Below are positions 12,775 through 24,590 of a stretch of 64,000 nt of DNA, one piece after another (position 1 is the first letter of the stretch; each line of letters begins with the position of its first letter). Below the pieces are notes generated by a model that had not been told where the DNA came from, did no database searches, and was given only the letters and a program-made list of their open reading frames with translations. The position numbers and the translations under genes are program-made. Source of the stretch: Heterodera schachtii (lineage: Eukaryota; Nematoda; Chromadorea; Rhabditida; Heteroderidae); NCBI GenBank assembly GCA_023374025.1, contig SIJG01000045.1, positions 768,658 to 832,657 on the forward strand. The letters are read 5' to 3'.

Positions 12775-12930
12775 TGTACTCTCTCCTCCCCTTTTTCTCC
12801 TCTCTCTCTCTACCCTCATTCATGCTATCTTTCTCTCTATCTCTCCCCCTCCCTCTCTCTTTTTTCGCCCACCCTAGCTCTCTCCCCTTCCCCTCTCTTT
12901 CCTCTCTTTCTTCTCTCTCTCTACCTTCAC

Positions 12931-12965
<35 letters not shown>
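12775..12965 (+). repeat. CT-rich low-complexity tract
   Basis: About 190 bp of CTCTCTC/TCCC on the plus strand. The open frame across it (Leu/Ser/Pro only) is a by-product. A similar tract lies at 24,590-24,750. Confidence 0.85.
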
Positions 12966-12967
<2 letters not shown>

Positions 12968-13084
12968 AAAAAATATATCTAGAAAAAATATTAAAAAATT
13001 AAAAAATCTAAGTATAATTTGTATTGTTTAGCGTGTTATTGCTTTAAGCAAATCATTAAATTATGGATTTAATTATAAATAAAT

Positions 13085-13365
13085 AATTAATAATCTATAT
13101 TTTTTTACTTTTGAAAAAGGATTAATTGAAAAAAATTAGAACTAAAGGATGAACGATAATCTTGAAAATAAAAGATTTAGCGGTTAAAATTAAAATTCGT
13201 TATTCCTCGGCATGAGATTACATCTTAAAATGAAACATTTATTTTGTATAATGTCTCTCAACATACAAATAATGTTGCCAATCCTGCACATCAAATATGA
13301 ACTAAATTTTAACAAATGAATATTATTATAAATTTCAAAGATGTGCCAAGGTAATGGTCACAAAA
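13085..13365 (+). repeat. Direct repeat, copy 1 (partner 19,735-20,035)
   Basis: Shares long runs with the partner: GAAAAAGGATTAATTGAAAA, CTCGGCATGAGATTA, ATCTTAAAATGAAA, and the block from AACAAATG to AAAGATGTGCCAA. Overall identity is roughly 80-85% over nearly 300 bp. Same orientation, 6.6 kb apart. No coding frame is shared. Confidence 0.75.
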
Positions 13366-13381
13366 AGCATGTTTTAATTTA

Positions 13382-13477
13382 AATAATCAATTAAATTGCG
13401 GAAATGGAACACAGCTTCGCATACATTGGAAAGGATTTGCGTATCTCAACGATACCTGGGACATGAAAAAAGAATAA
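13382..13477 (+). pseudogene. Chromodomain-like fragment, copy 2
   Basis: The frame reads LNCGNGTQLRIHWKGFAYL, then NDTWDMKKE and a stop. The hydrophobic residue, W-K-G, Y-L and T-W spacing is that of a chromodomain core (compare the consensus W-K-G-x(4-6)-T-W). The DNA matches 2,453-2,497, which has the same spacing but more changes (WLRYAYLDDTW), so this copy is closer to the consensus. About 30 codons are open; the N-terminal strand and C-terminal helix of a full domain are absent. No neighbouring exon with correct phase was found. Confidence 0.35.
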
Positions 13478-14358
13478 ATGAAGTATAAAAAATCTTTTAA
13501 AAATAAAAAAGAAATAACAAAATAAATAATTATCAGCGGAAAATTTTTTTAATATATTAAGGTAAATTTTAAACTAAAAGTAATTGCTTAGAAGAAAAGA
13601 ACAACAGCAAAAGTAAAGTTTCAAAAGCTTCACTGCTTACATTCCACATTTCCCGTCTCCCCGGAACAATTGGATTGAAAAAATAAACAATAGAAAAATA
13701 CTTAATCAAAAAGAATCAAAAACCCTGTCCTATAAAAGATTAAATTTAAGCCAAATATTAGAATAAAAAAATAAAAAATTATTAAACATAAGCATTTAAC
13801 ATTATGATAGAAATTGAAAATAAAATGATTTGTTAAATTATAATATTATAAATGCTCTGATAATTATTTGATATGAAGATTGTTTGCCTTTACAAATGAC
13901 AAGAATTAAATGACGAAAATAAAATAACGTTAATAATTAATAACATTATTACGAAAAATGCAGAACCAAAAATATATTATTATGAATTTGTGTTCATTGA
14001 AATAAACATAATGATAAGCTAAGAGAAAGTACATATGAATTTACAACCATGTAAGACTAAAATAATAAAAATGACAATGACCTAAAAATCAGTGATGATT
14101 TAAACAGATTGAAATCTAAGACTACTGGCTCGTTGTAACTAATCAATTAAAAATCTTAAAAATCTAAACTTAGTTTCAAAATAATTTTCCTGCAAATATC
14201 ATTATTTTATGATGTTTTTCAGAAAATTTTTTTTCCAATTTGTTAAAAATAAATTTTTATGTGCAAAATTCCAGTAATTAAAATTTGCTCACAAATAAAT
14301 CAGTCAAAATATGTTTTATTTTTTATCCTCTAAAAATTTTATTTATTAATTTCCATTT
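13478..14358. other. AT-rich stretch
   Basis: A GC-richer patch at 13,625-13,680 is open in two frames but has no splice or start signals. Otherwise nothing. Confidence 0.5.
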
Positions 14359-14484
14359 ATGATTGGGATTTTAATTTTACATAAAACAAAAGTTACAGAT
14401 TTATTAAGTACCTTAAAGATAAAACAAAATCGCGGCGAGCAGGACTTACTTGTCATGTGTAAGAAGGTTTACGACGCGAAATGA
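14359..14484 (+). CDS. Possible 41-aa ORF
   Basis: An ATG-initiated frame of 41 codons opens with MIGILILHKTKVTDLLST and ends NRGEQDLLVMCKKVYDAK, stop. The second half has normal protein composition in an otherwise Lys/Asn/Ile-dominated region and sits on a local GC peak (CGCGGCGAGCAGGAC). A donor-like GTAAGA lies inside, at 14,459, so the real structure could instead be an exon ending there. No family is recognised and no neighbour helps. Small gene or exon remnant. Confidence 0.3.
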   Translation: MIGILILHKTKVTDLLSTLKIKQNRGEQDLLVMCKKVYDAK

Positions 14485-16107
14485 AAATTAAAGAAAAATA
14501 AAAAATTAAAATGAACGAACTAAATTGAATATTAATCTAAAATGATTTTTTAATCTTTGCTCAACTAAGTGATTAGAGAGTCTATCATAAATAAAAAATC
14601 TTTTCAAAAGTAAAACAAAATTTTTAAAAATATTTTAATAAAAAGTAATACAGAACAATATTATAAAATTCCTACAATAAAATAATGCGAAATTAAAAAT
14701 TCAAATAATCATTTTTAAGAAATGCTGTTAAAATCTTCCATTGCTTAAATTAAAATTTTAAATAATATAAACCAATATACAAATCTAAAAATAAATTTTA
14801 AATAAATAAATAATACAATAATAATAGATTGATTTTACCCCTTCGATTTCCAAAGCGATAATAGGCTAAAGACTCGGTACCGGATTCTATGTATCATATA
14901 TTATTTGATCATACATACAATGGATTTAAGAATTAAAATGACTAAATAAATATTTTTTACGTATCAATCAGCACTCATCGTACGAAATATAAATTACTTA
15001 GAAAATCAAAAAAAATTTGCATATTTGTTTATTGTAAACTTAAAAAATCTTCAATAGATAAAATGGAAAAAATTTAGAAAAATTAAAAAACTAACCCATA
15101 CGAAAACAGAAAAGTTTCGAAATTTAGGATTTTTATTGAGTGAAGAAGTCAAGATTAAAAGATAAAAAAAATTAATTGTTAATAATTCTAAAAATTAAAA
15201 AAAAAAAACTTAGATATAAAACATGAACTTATAACTTTTAACTTATAAACATAAAATTTGAATCAATGCTTTAAGTAACATTTAAAGCAAATCATTTAAA
15301 GTTCCTTTTTAAACAAATTTTTATATTAAAATACGATATAAATAATTATGCGTAACAAAAAAAATTCATATTGTATAAAAGTAAAAGAAAAATGAATAAT
15401 TAAAAAACCATCAATACCCAAGAAGAACCAGAAAAATTTATTATCTACTAGAAAAATTTTTTCAAAAATTCTATACAAATTTAAAAATCGCTTGTGTGGA
15501 TCTTTTTCTTAATTGGTGATCATTAAATAAGGTGCAAAATACCTAAGTTATTTTTTTCTTGGATGACAGAAAGACACAGACATAAGAGAATCAACCAACA
15601 ATTCCCCAAAAAATCGAATAGCTAGGAAATTATATAAATTTTGGAAACAAATTAATATATTACGTAAAAACCTAAAGAAAAGTTCAGAATAAAATTTTGT
15701 TCTTAAATTTTCAGTCAAAAGAATTTTAATAAAAACTAAAAAATAAAATATAATAAAAAGATAAAACAAATTGTTTTGATAGATAGAATATTTGTTAACC
15801 AAGTTTAATTAAAAAAAAACAAATTATAATTCAAATTTGAACTCGACCCTTGACATTCATCCTACCGAAAATAATAAAGTGTATGCGCTTAATTCTCATT
15901 AATTGGATTTAATATTTTTTTAAATAAGTATCAAAAAACTATTCCTATATAGATTAAAATCTAACAAATAAGCAAAAAAAAAGATTATTACAATATTGTA
16001 ATAAATTTCAAATATTTTAAAACCTATTTAAGAAATTATCAATAAAGAAATAAATAAATAAAATATAATTCAAAATATGATAATATTATTTTGGAAAATT
16101 ATTACAG
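14485..16107. other. AT-rich stretch
   Basis: An 84-codon minus-strand frame at 15,548-15,802 consists of Phe/Leu/Ile/Asn-rich noise and is not called. Nothing else is supported. Confidence 0.5.
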
Positions 16108-16176
16108 GTTGGTCACACCCACGTGAATGAAACCGGCGGAAGAGAATGCATAATTTTTGAAAAATTATTATTTTAA
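16108..16176 (+). pseudogene. Coding-like island after a splice acceptor
   Basis: Directly after ATTACAG the frame reads VGHTHVNETGGRECIIFE, then KLLF and a stop. Gly/His/Thr/Glu/Cys content marks it as different from the surroundings. It could be a terminal exon. Family not recognised. Confidence 0.25.
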
Positions 16177-17024
16177 AACAGCTCATTACTTGTAACTCTT
16201 TAAAATTAATAAATTAAATGAATAATTACATATTACTAAAAAACAAAGAAAAATATTTTCACAGAAAATCTCCACTGTCAGATTAAGTAAACATTAACTC
16301 TAAATTGATATGAACCAGATAAAGATGAAAATCAACAAAAACTTTGTTAATTTTATTGGAATTTACGAATTGATAAAAATATAAAATCTACATACTATAG
16401 ATTCTTAAAGAAAATAAAGAAATAAAAATCGATTTAATAGAAGACTAAATAAATTATTTTAAAGTTTACATAAAAAGATTCTAATGAAAATCAGACAATA
16501 TTCTTGCTATTTTTATACCACGGATTTTATTCTTTTTAATTTTTGGTTCATTTCTAATGACAAATTTATCAACAACATGTGCTAAAATTCCAATATTTAG
16601 GATTTGATTTTCCATCTGACCCATTTCCTCAAAATTTAAGGAAAGACAAAAATTCTCATTATTGAAAATATATGTTAGTCATGTGGAAGAAAGTTTTAAC
16701 GTTTTCCAATTCCACTAACTTGAAGTTGTGCTTGATTAATAATCAATTTGAAATTTTAATAATGGAAAAATAAATAATAAATTTGCTTGCTCGAATTTCT
16801 GATAAATAAAAACACTTAAAAAAATTAAAAATTAATTAAAAAAGTTATTTATTAAAAATTGAAAATATCAAAAAAATAGTGATATAAGAAAAGTATGAGA
16901 TAAAAAAATATAAAAAAAAACTTGATCTAAAATGAATTTAAATTTTTCACAATTAAATGAATACCCCCAAATTAGAAAGCAAGTAATTAAAAGATTAAAT
17001 TAGCCTCAAAAATTAACTAAGTAA
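16177..17024. other. AT-rich stretch
   Basis: No supported feature. Confidence 0.55.
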
Positions 17025-17141
17025 TTCTATTCAATAGCAAGCATCCTGAAAATCAGTGGAGATCATGGGAAAGGATTCATGATAGGTAATCAAAAACTAT
17101 GGATCAAAAAAGACTTTAATTTTCATCACAAATTAAAATAA
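17025..17141 (+). pseudogene. Coding-like island with SILKISGDHGKGFMI
   Basis: A frame of 38 codons contains SILKISGDHGKGFMI. The part from 17,038 to 17,085 is bounded by a splice acceptor (CAATAG) and a donor (GGTAAT), making a possible 48-bp exon. The word I/L-K-x-S-G-D-H-G-x-G-F resembles a motif I recall from uncharacterised, transposon-like proteins in several invertebrates, where a K-x-S-x-D-x-G-x-G-F/S-x-K segment starts the catalytic half. That link is a recollection and not a demonstrated match. No other part of such a protein was found nearby. Confidence 0.3.
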
Positions 17142-18213
17142 TTCCTAATCTTATGACAAATAAAAAACTGAATAAAAACATTAAAAAATAATTAGCAACG
17201 AATTTTATATTTTAAATAAAATAAAATTCAAACTAATTAATATTTGTTAATTTATATTAGGTATTATTGCTTTAATTTCAAAAAATGAATAAAGAAAAAA
17301 ATTGATTAAATTCTTTACATTAAAAAAACTTAAAAACTAAATCTATTTGGTTTAAGATTACAAACGAAAATACTAAAATTCATACCATTGACTGCGAACG
17401 AATATAGCAATAATCAAACAAAACCGAATACAAACGGTTTAAGACTACGATATTTTAGACCAGTGGCGAGAAATTACACAATTCAGATTTAAATTAACCA
17501 TAACAATTCTTTTTTATAATATTCGTCTATAAAATATAAATATAAAATAGAAGAGATAAAAATAAATTAAATAAAAATCTAAATTAATAGGCATAGAAAA
17601 AATAAATAAATTTTAAAATTATGTCATGAAATGTTGAAAAAAGTTTCACATAGTAACCCAAATGCCACCGGAGCTTTTTCATTATCTTTTCCGAGCTTAA
17701 AATATTCATTTATCAGAATCCAAACGAGAAGGCGAATTTTGTCATGAAAAATAATGCATAAATATTTACAATTTTATAACAAATTACTTAAATATTTAAT
17801 ATTTAGGATAAAATTGTTTGGCTGAAAATCCATTTAAATTGGTGTAAATACATAAAAATATTTTGAAATGAAGAACATAAGATTGCCTTGAAAAAATAAG
17901 AATTATTCTTCATTAAACCTATGAATATTAACGAAACGATAAATATCCTCAGGAAGACAAGAGTGAACTATTAAAAATAAAGAATATAACAAAGAAAAAT
18001 AAATAATCTTTTTTTAATTTTAAATATTAAAAAATGTTAAATTAATTTGTTTAATATATTTAAATTAATATGGCACCAAATAATGAAAAGAAAAACATAC
18101 ATTGATAAGAAATGAAAATTGATATCATTACGTAGAAAAATGTCTGTTCAACCGACTTCAAATATCGGGAAAAGGATAATATGAAGAATTACCAAAAAAC
18201 ATTTATTTTTTAG
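17142..18213. other. AT-rich stretch
   Basis: A patch at 17,645-17,745 is open in two frames (one contains VTQMPPELFHYLFRA and a stop). It is not strong enough to call. Confidence 0.45.
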
Positions 18214-18288
18214 ACCATAGTCGGCTACGATAAGATAATAATAATAATAGTGGCGGAAAAGTATGAATTCTATTTTGATTCGGAGTGA
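18214..18288 (+). pseudogene. Coding-like terminal-exon candidate
   Basis: After TTTTTTAG the frame reads TIVGYDKIIIIIVAEKYEFY, then FDSE and a stop. Acceptor plus in-frame stop fits a last exon. The isoleucine run is an ATA microsatellite. No family recognised. Confidence 0.2.
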
Positions 18289-18689
18289 AGTGAGCACAGA
18301 AGAATGAATCTTAAAGCAGCTTTACGGTGGTGCTTAAACTATTTGTAAAAAAGTTTGAAATAATAAAAAATTTATGTTTTCATACTAATATTAAAAAAAA
18401 ATATATTTTTAGACAATTTAAATTATTTTTTTTGATGCTTACAAATATCACAGCAAATTGCATTTATAATGAAGCATGAATTTATTTTCTTATTATTAAC
18501 AAATGTCTCGTTCTCAATTACGTTCATATACCAATATTAAAGCAACCAATTTAAATTTAAAATAAAACTCAAATTTGATAAAAATATTAAGAAAGTCGAA
18601 GAAATGAAAGTGTGAAAAACTAAACAAAAAATAGGCAACCAAATTATTAAAAAATGATTACATTTCTATGTGGTAAAGAAATGCACAGA

Positions 18690-18850
18690 TGATGCAGTTT
18701 AATCTCATTATAACTCATAAATGATAATTAAGTTGCAATTGAAATAAAGAGAAAATGTATCAAAAAAGATCCGCCATTCCTTTTCCCTTTAAAAGTGAAT
18801 GTTGGGCAATATCCGTTAATACAAATGATGCAGTTTAATCTCAGTAAAAC
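18690..18850 (+). repeat. Short direct repeat
   Basis: GATGATGCAGTTTAATCTCA occurs at about 18,690 and, as ATGATGCAGTTTAATCTCA, at about 18,825. The second is followed by the hairpin CCCCTCAAGGGG. Confidence 0.6.
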
Positions 18851-18976
18851 ACATTACCCCTCAAGGGGTACTGTAATTATTTAACAGACAAAATAAAAAT
18901 TGATGAGAAAATACACGACAATAAATAAATAAATTAAATAATTGTTAAAATAAACATAGTTACGGAAAGTTCAATT

Positions 18977-19177
18977 ATGGATCAAAATATAAGAATAATG
19001 AAACAGCCAATTAGACAATTAGAATGTGAACTAAATGAAAACAGGGAAGAGTTTACTGAAAAGTGCGATATCTTATCTTTTATTCTTTATTATGAGGATG
19101 ATGAAAAAAAGAATAGCTTAATTATGAATAATAATTCACTGAAACTTTTCAAAAGGAATAAACCTTATCGGAAATGA
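18977..19177 (+). CDS. Possible 66-aa hypothetical protein
   Basis: An ATG-initiated frame of 66 codons opens MDQNIRIMKQPIRQLECELN, continues with ENREEFTEKCDIL, an acidic YYEDDEKK, and a basic C-terminus (LFKRNKPYRK). Charged residues and a possible amphipathic helix near residues 8-28 make it the most protein-like long frame of the left half. It has no signal peptide, no recognised domain and no supporting neighbour. Chance in AT-rich DNA cannot be excluded. Confidence 0.3.
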   Translation: MDQNIRIMKQPIRQLECELNENREEFTEKCDILSFILYYEDDEKKNSLIMNNNSLKLFKRNKPYRK

Positions 19178-19493
19178 AGAAAATATCAAGAAAATAATAA
19201 ATTAAATGCGCAAAATTTTGCAGTAATTCCAAATCTCTAAATTATAAATAATGGAAAATAGTTGAATAAGCTTAAAGATGACAATCTGGGACAAGAATCA
19301 AAATGAGATAAGAAAAAATAATCTAAAGCTGAAAAAAATATTTATTAAAATATGCAATAAAAAATAAATGATAAATGAAATATCAAAAAAATATTGTGTA
19401 AAGGCTAAAGCGCTAAAAATTAAAAGTTAAAAATCCAAAAGGATCAAAATAAAATTGTGAACACTGAACAGTCTGAAACGACTAGAGATTAAA

Positions 19494-19718
19494 TTGGTAA
19501 TACAAAAATGTCAAAAAATTGTGTCGGTAATTCTGAAAGGCCTGAAAAGCTCAACAGAACAAGTTTGGTTTCAAAAATTTGCTAAACTGGTCATTCTCAA
19601 TCACAAAAAAGAGGTACGAAAGTACCAAAAATTGGCGACCGGTCGTGTTCTTTGGTATTTCGAGTCCAATTTGCTTAAAAGCTACGGTGGAGAGATAAGT
19701 TATCTGAGCAATAATTAA
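19494..19718 (+). pseudogene. Coding-like island, 74 codons
   Basis: A frame without clear ATG contains VWFQKFAKLVILNHKKEV, then LATGRVLWYFESNLLKSYGG. The 19,620-19,695 part has a local GC peak. No domain is recognised and no splice sites fit. Possibly a relic. Confidence 0.22.
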
Positions 19719-19734
19719 TGATCTATTTTTTTTT

Positions 19735-20035
19735 GATTTTGAAAAAGGATTAATTGAAAAAAATAAAAATAAAGAATGAAAGATAGTCTTGTAAATTAAA
19801 ATACTTAGTTCTTCAAATTAAAAAGAAAACTGGGTTTTATGTTACGAAATTCATTATTCTCGGCATGAGATTAATATTTAAAAAATCTATCTTAAAATGA
19901 AATATTTAATTGGTATAATCAGTCTCTCAAAATACAAATGATGTTGACAATCCGATACATCAAATATAAACAAAATAAATTTTAACAAATGAAATATTAT
20001 TATAAATTTTAAAGATGTGCCAAAGCAATGGTACA
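19735..20035 (+). repeat. Direct repeat, copy 2 (partner 13,085-13,365)
   Basis: See the partner entry. This copy carries small insertions relative to copy 1 (for example an extra AATATTTAAAA after the CGGCATGAGATTA word). Confidence 0.75.
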
Positions 20036-20300
20036 ATGGGTTCCGTTGGTTTGCTCTATAAAAGAAAATATAAACCAGCAAGAAATTAAGAAATTAGTCA
20101 ATGTATTTATTTTTAAATAATAAGTAAACGAAAAGAAATATAAATGAATTTAAAGAATGAATAATTACAATAAAATTATATATTTAGATCAAAGATTATA
20201 TATTATTATAACAAACATTGAACAAAGCATTATTAAGAGGAACAAAATACCAAAATAATATAGCATCAGAAAAAAAATATGAATTTTTAAAAAATATTAA

Positions 20301-20387
20301 ATAAAAGCTAAAAAGAATTTATTGCTAGCAACAGAATCAGTATGCAACATGAGTCACTCACAAATCAGCACAAAACCCAACTTTTAG
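20301..20387 (+). pseudogene. Coding-like island
   Basis: A 28-codon frame ends LLATESVCNMSHSQISTKPN, F and a stop. Ser/Thr/His/Cys content is unlike the background. No start, no splice support. Confidence 0.18.
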
Positions 20388-22673
20388 AAAAATGCTCGAG
20401 AATTGCGCTTTAATAATCACAATACTATAAAAAATCTTATAAGAAATTGTAATCTATAGTATTGAAAAATAAAATAAAAAATTTTAAGATGAAAAAATCA
20501 ACAGACAGATACTTTTTCTTTATCAAATAAATTAATTGACTTATCTTTATTTGAAGAAAAGATTAATAATAGGATGATGATAAGCTTATTAAAAATATTT
20601 TTGATTTTAAAAAAAAAATAATTAAATTTAATAAATTATACAATCAATTGGCAAAAAATATTATAAAAATAATGATTTGCGAGACACTGAGAATACGAGT
20701 AGAAAAATCTCGCTTATCTATTTTTACGAAAATTTAATTAAAAAAAAATTATAATTAATATTTACCAATAAAGTGCCAAAAAAGAGCACACCTAAAAAAA
20801 CTATATGTAAATAGATAAAATATTTGAACTAATTATAAAGTACAGACCTAAATTTTCCCAATTAGCTTGTGTGAAAGTAACCAATTATGATTAATTAATA
20901 TTGTCTTTATATAAATCAATAATTTAGTATTTTTTAAACTTTTACCTATTGGCTTCTGTCTGAATATTAAGAATCTTTTGATTTTATATAATGCAAACTT
21001 AGTAGAAATTTTTTTTTAAATTTTATTAGGTAAAACAAAATTGAATTTAACTTTAAAATTTTTGTATTTATGTAAAATAAGAATTTCAAAAGTAGCTTCT
21101 TCCAGAAGATAAATTTATGAATCAATTATAAATATTAAATGACAAAAATTTTAATATAATTTAATTAATATTAATAGACAGAAAGATGAAAATAATTAAT
21201 GTTTAAAAGGGATGACGGATTAGGTAATTAATATATAAATTTAATTAGGTGTTCAAAAGAAATCACTGTATGAGATTACATCAGATATATAAGAAATCTT
21301 ATTTGAAAAAATTATTAGATGAATTAAATAAAAGAAATATATTAAACTTCTAATATATTAATATTGAATTTTATTTCACTATACGGTCTTTCTGTAGCGA
21401 GAAATACTTTATAGAAATTAAAAAGCAAAAAATTTAAAACTATTCTGAATTTAATTCTATATTTTATAACAAGGCAGCAATTGTAAAACGAAATAAAATT
21501 AATATTTTTGCTACCGCGAGATTAAAAAGAAGCGAATTTTGTTTCTCAATTATAAGATAATAAAAAGTAACTCGAATGTAAATATTAAGTTTAAAACAAT
21601 GATAATTGAGCCATGAACAAATAAATTATTTTTATATGATGAAATAACTATTAGAACGATTAATATGTTATATTCGATTAATCAAATACATTAAAAATTT
21701 ATTTTATATGTATTTTATTATCGGTGAAAATACTTATTCAGTAGAAAGATAAAATTTATTTCTATAAAAATATTTTATAAAGAAAAAGTGACTAAAGGCC
21801 AAAGTAATTCATTTCAAAAAGAGAATTTGGAATAAGAGTTATACTTAATTGAAATTTCCATTTTAATGAAAGAACGCTCAAGTATTTTAAAAAGTGTGTG
21901 TAATTAGCAATCATTCATTATATTAAATTACAAAAATTAATTATTTAAAAATAATTAAATCATGTTCTATGTTTTTATAAAAAAAATATTTTAATCAACT
22001 ATTCCTAACTTTAAATAATTAAATTTATATAATATTTTTATTTGAAAATCTATGAAATAAGTAAACTATATTATGATTGGTTGTAATTGAAATAATTAAC
22101 AAGTTACCCAAAAGTTATAATTTAAAAAAATTAATTTCATAAAATGAGTATAAAATAATCGTATAAATACGGAATATTTAAGAAACAGATAAAAATATGC
22201 AAAAAATTTTAATTAATAAATTTCACGAACGAATAGAAAATAATAATAACCCATCATATAAATTAATTTGAGAACCTTTTTCTTATTTGTTAAAGAAATA
22301 AAAATATTCATTGCTTTGCAAATAATTAGCTTAACCAAATAATGTAAGAAAAACTCAAAAACAATTTAAATAAATAAATTAAATTATTTGACCGAAATAA
22401 ACACTTCAATATTTAGTTATAGCAAAACTAAATTTAAACTAATTGGAAATAATATACAAATGTTATCATCAAGTTTAACAATATGAATATTGTAATCTAT
22501 AAAAATATAGAAGTTACGACAAAATTATTACTAAATATATGTTGTGAGTAGAATAATTAATAACAAACAAAAATAATTTTTTAGAAAAAATATGAGTAAA
22601 TAAAACAACAAAATAAAATCCAAATGCAAAATTCGAATCTTTTTAACGAATTTTTGAATTTTTATGAAACACA
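20388..22673. other. AT-rich stretch with one direct-repeat arm
   Basis: Bases 21,655-21,731 (AACGATTAATATGTTATATT and onward) recur at 23,484-23,560 with few changes. Otherwise nothing is supported. Confidence 0.5.
21655..21731 (+). repeat. Direct repeat about 77 bp (partner 23,484-23,560)
   Basis: Near-identical text in both copies, from GATTAATATGTTATATTCGA to TTTTATTATCGGTGAAA, with changes only near ACATGT/ATATGT. Same strand, 1.83 kb apart. Confidence 0.8.
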
Positions 22674-22763
22674 ATGACATCGATGCCGCGTGACCTTTTT
22701 GATTTGGATGAAGCTTACGAGGATTTCATCGAGAAGCAACGGAAAATGCAACGCAGGGACTGA
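22674..22763 (+). CDS. Possible 29-aa microprotein or exon
   Basis: A sharp 90-bp GC-rich island in about 80% AT surroundings contains an ATG frame, MTSMPRDLFDLDEAYEDFIE, then KQRKMQRRD and a TGA. An in-frame TGA lies four codons upstream, so this is a complete short ORF. Acidic first half and basic second half suggest a single helix. The minus strand also offers an acceptor/donor pair around the same patch, so strand is not certain. No family recognised. Confidence 0.35.
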   Translation: MTSMPRDLFDLDEAYEDFIEKQRKMQRRD

Positions 22764-23709
22764 ACAACAACCAAGTTTAATTTTATGAATTTGAATTATT
22801 TTAATTTTTATAATCTGAATATTTAGCTAAACAATTAAAATAAAATGAAACAAAAAATAAAATTAAAAAGTTTTAAAATGAATTTTTTTCTTCGATCACA
22901 GTTTAAAAATAAACAAAAAAATTATTTATTAAAAAATTAATTCCGACAATTCAGATCGAAAAAATACAATTTGCTAAGAAAAAAGATTTAAATATTTTGA
23001 TAAATCTCTAATTGAACCAAACTAAATACTATTAGTTGGAATAGAGGATATTATTTTAAAATAATATGATAAAATAAAATATAAACTATAAACTATACTA
23101 TTAAAATACACAAAAATATTACTATATAAACTATAAAAGTAAAATAAATAAATGGAAGAACTGCAAAATTTAAAGAGCGATACTACACCAATTTAATTGA
23201 GGAAAAATACGGAGAGTATTTATTTATCCAAATAATTGTTTGTCTTAACTTCATAACAAAGAGTTAAATAATTATTTAAAAAATCATAAAAAAACAAAGA
23301 ATTGTTCAATTCGGATTGGGAAAATAAAATATTTGCTAAAAACTAAAATAGTTGTATTGCTTTAATGAAATGAAATTCTTAAAAACGTAAAAATATACAA
23401 AAAAAATTATTCACACAAATCGAATCGCCATCTGAGACCACTTAAACATAAATTAAAAGTGACTATGAATCAATAACGATTATAACGATTAATATGTTAT
23501 ATTCGATTAATCAAATACATTAAAAATTTATTTTACATGTGATTTTATTATCGGTGAAAGTAACCTAATTTTTAGACAACCTTGATTAATAATTAATTAT
23601 ACTTGTTTCTGTTGCCACTTTAAATATAATTAGTTCGCGAAGAAAAAAAGTAATTACTAAAAATAGTTAAAAAATAATTTATATCATATTCTTTCACATT
23701 CTTTATCAT
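22764..23709. other. AT-rich stretch
   Basis: Contains the second copy (23,484-23,560) of the 77-bp direct repeat. No gene is supported. Confidence 0.55.
23484..23560 (+). repeat. Direct repeat about 77 bp (partner 21,655-21,731)
   Basis: Second copy; see partner. Confidence 0.8.
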
Positions 23710-23714
23710 TATGG

Positions 23715-24150
23715 ATGATCTTTTTGGTGCTAAAAACTGCAAAATAGTTAGTTTTTTAGGTTCTAAATACCCTAAAAATAAGTACTAAAAACTAAAACTG
23801 GAAAATAGGTGACAAAAATTTCAAATTTTGATAAGTTTTTAATTTTAGGGTGGTGAATTTTTTGAAAAAATGTTTGGTCGAGCCTTAGTTTATTTTCCGA
23901 TTTTATTGTTTTTTTAATAGGTTAAAATAAGTTTTTTTTTTAAATTTTTAGGTTCTAGAAATAAAAACCGGTACTAGTTTGTCTAGTACCGGTATCGACG
24001 GTAAAAATTTGCACTGTAAGAATGGGGGGCTGGGTGAGAAAAGAGTAGGAAATTGGTGAAGAAGGATTTTTGGATAAAATCTGTTAACAAATCTCACTCA
24101 AAATTTAAAATTTTCCCGGCGGCGACTATCGGCACCGTGTAGCTTGTTAA
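23715..24150 (+). mobile_element. Degenerate fragments of hAT-type and GGCGGCG repeats
   Basis: 23,720-23,990 is packed with GGTGCTAAAAA, ATAAGTACTAAAAA and AAAATAGGTGAC words, as in the intact element at 62,476-62,996, but no clean termini remain. 24,070-24,140 carries the dispersed core: AAAATCTGTTAACAAAT followed by CCCGGCGGCGACTATCGGCA. Confidence 0.55.
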
Positions 24151-24590
24151 CGGAAAAGATATTGAAATGATTGATTTGAAATTGTGCTAGCAAAATGGAT
24201 AAAGAATAATGATTTCTTTGAACAATTTACGTATTTTGAGCAGTTTGTTTCATCTTTTGGCACATAATTTGGCGATTAATTCCGGCACTTTCTCAGCCTG
24301 AAAAGGGCAAGCGCGCCCCTAATTCTATTTTTCCTACCCAATTCTGACCTTTTACACCGATTCTGATCCTTTTCTAGCAGTTTTGAATGTACCTCAAAGC
24401 AATATTTTCCAAAATTTTTGATTTCTATGCTAAAAAAAAAATTCCTTCAAAATTCAAAAATTGATTCATAAAAAGTCGGATCACAAATTTCAAGAATTTT
24501 CGGCCGTATTAATCTTTTTTCGCCACTATTTTTGCTATTATTTCAGCGCCACTTTCTTTGTTAATATTTTTATATTTTCTCCTATTTTCT
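24151..24590. other. Non-coding stretch
   Basis: Less AT-rich than its surroundings and similar in texture to transposon interiors, but no termini are found. The frame 24,461-24,715 runs into the CT tract and is not a gene. Confidence 0.4.

Noticed and set aside
12771..13031. 86-codon Ser/Leu/Pro ORF
   Set aside because: Pure CT-repeat translation.
15548..15802. 84-codon minus ORF
   Set aside because: Composition identical to translated AT-rich background; no splice or start context.
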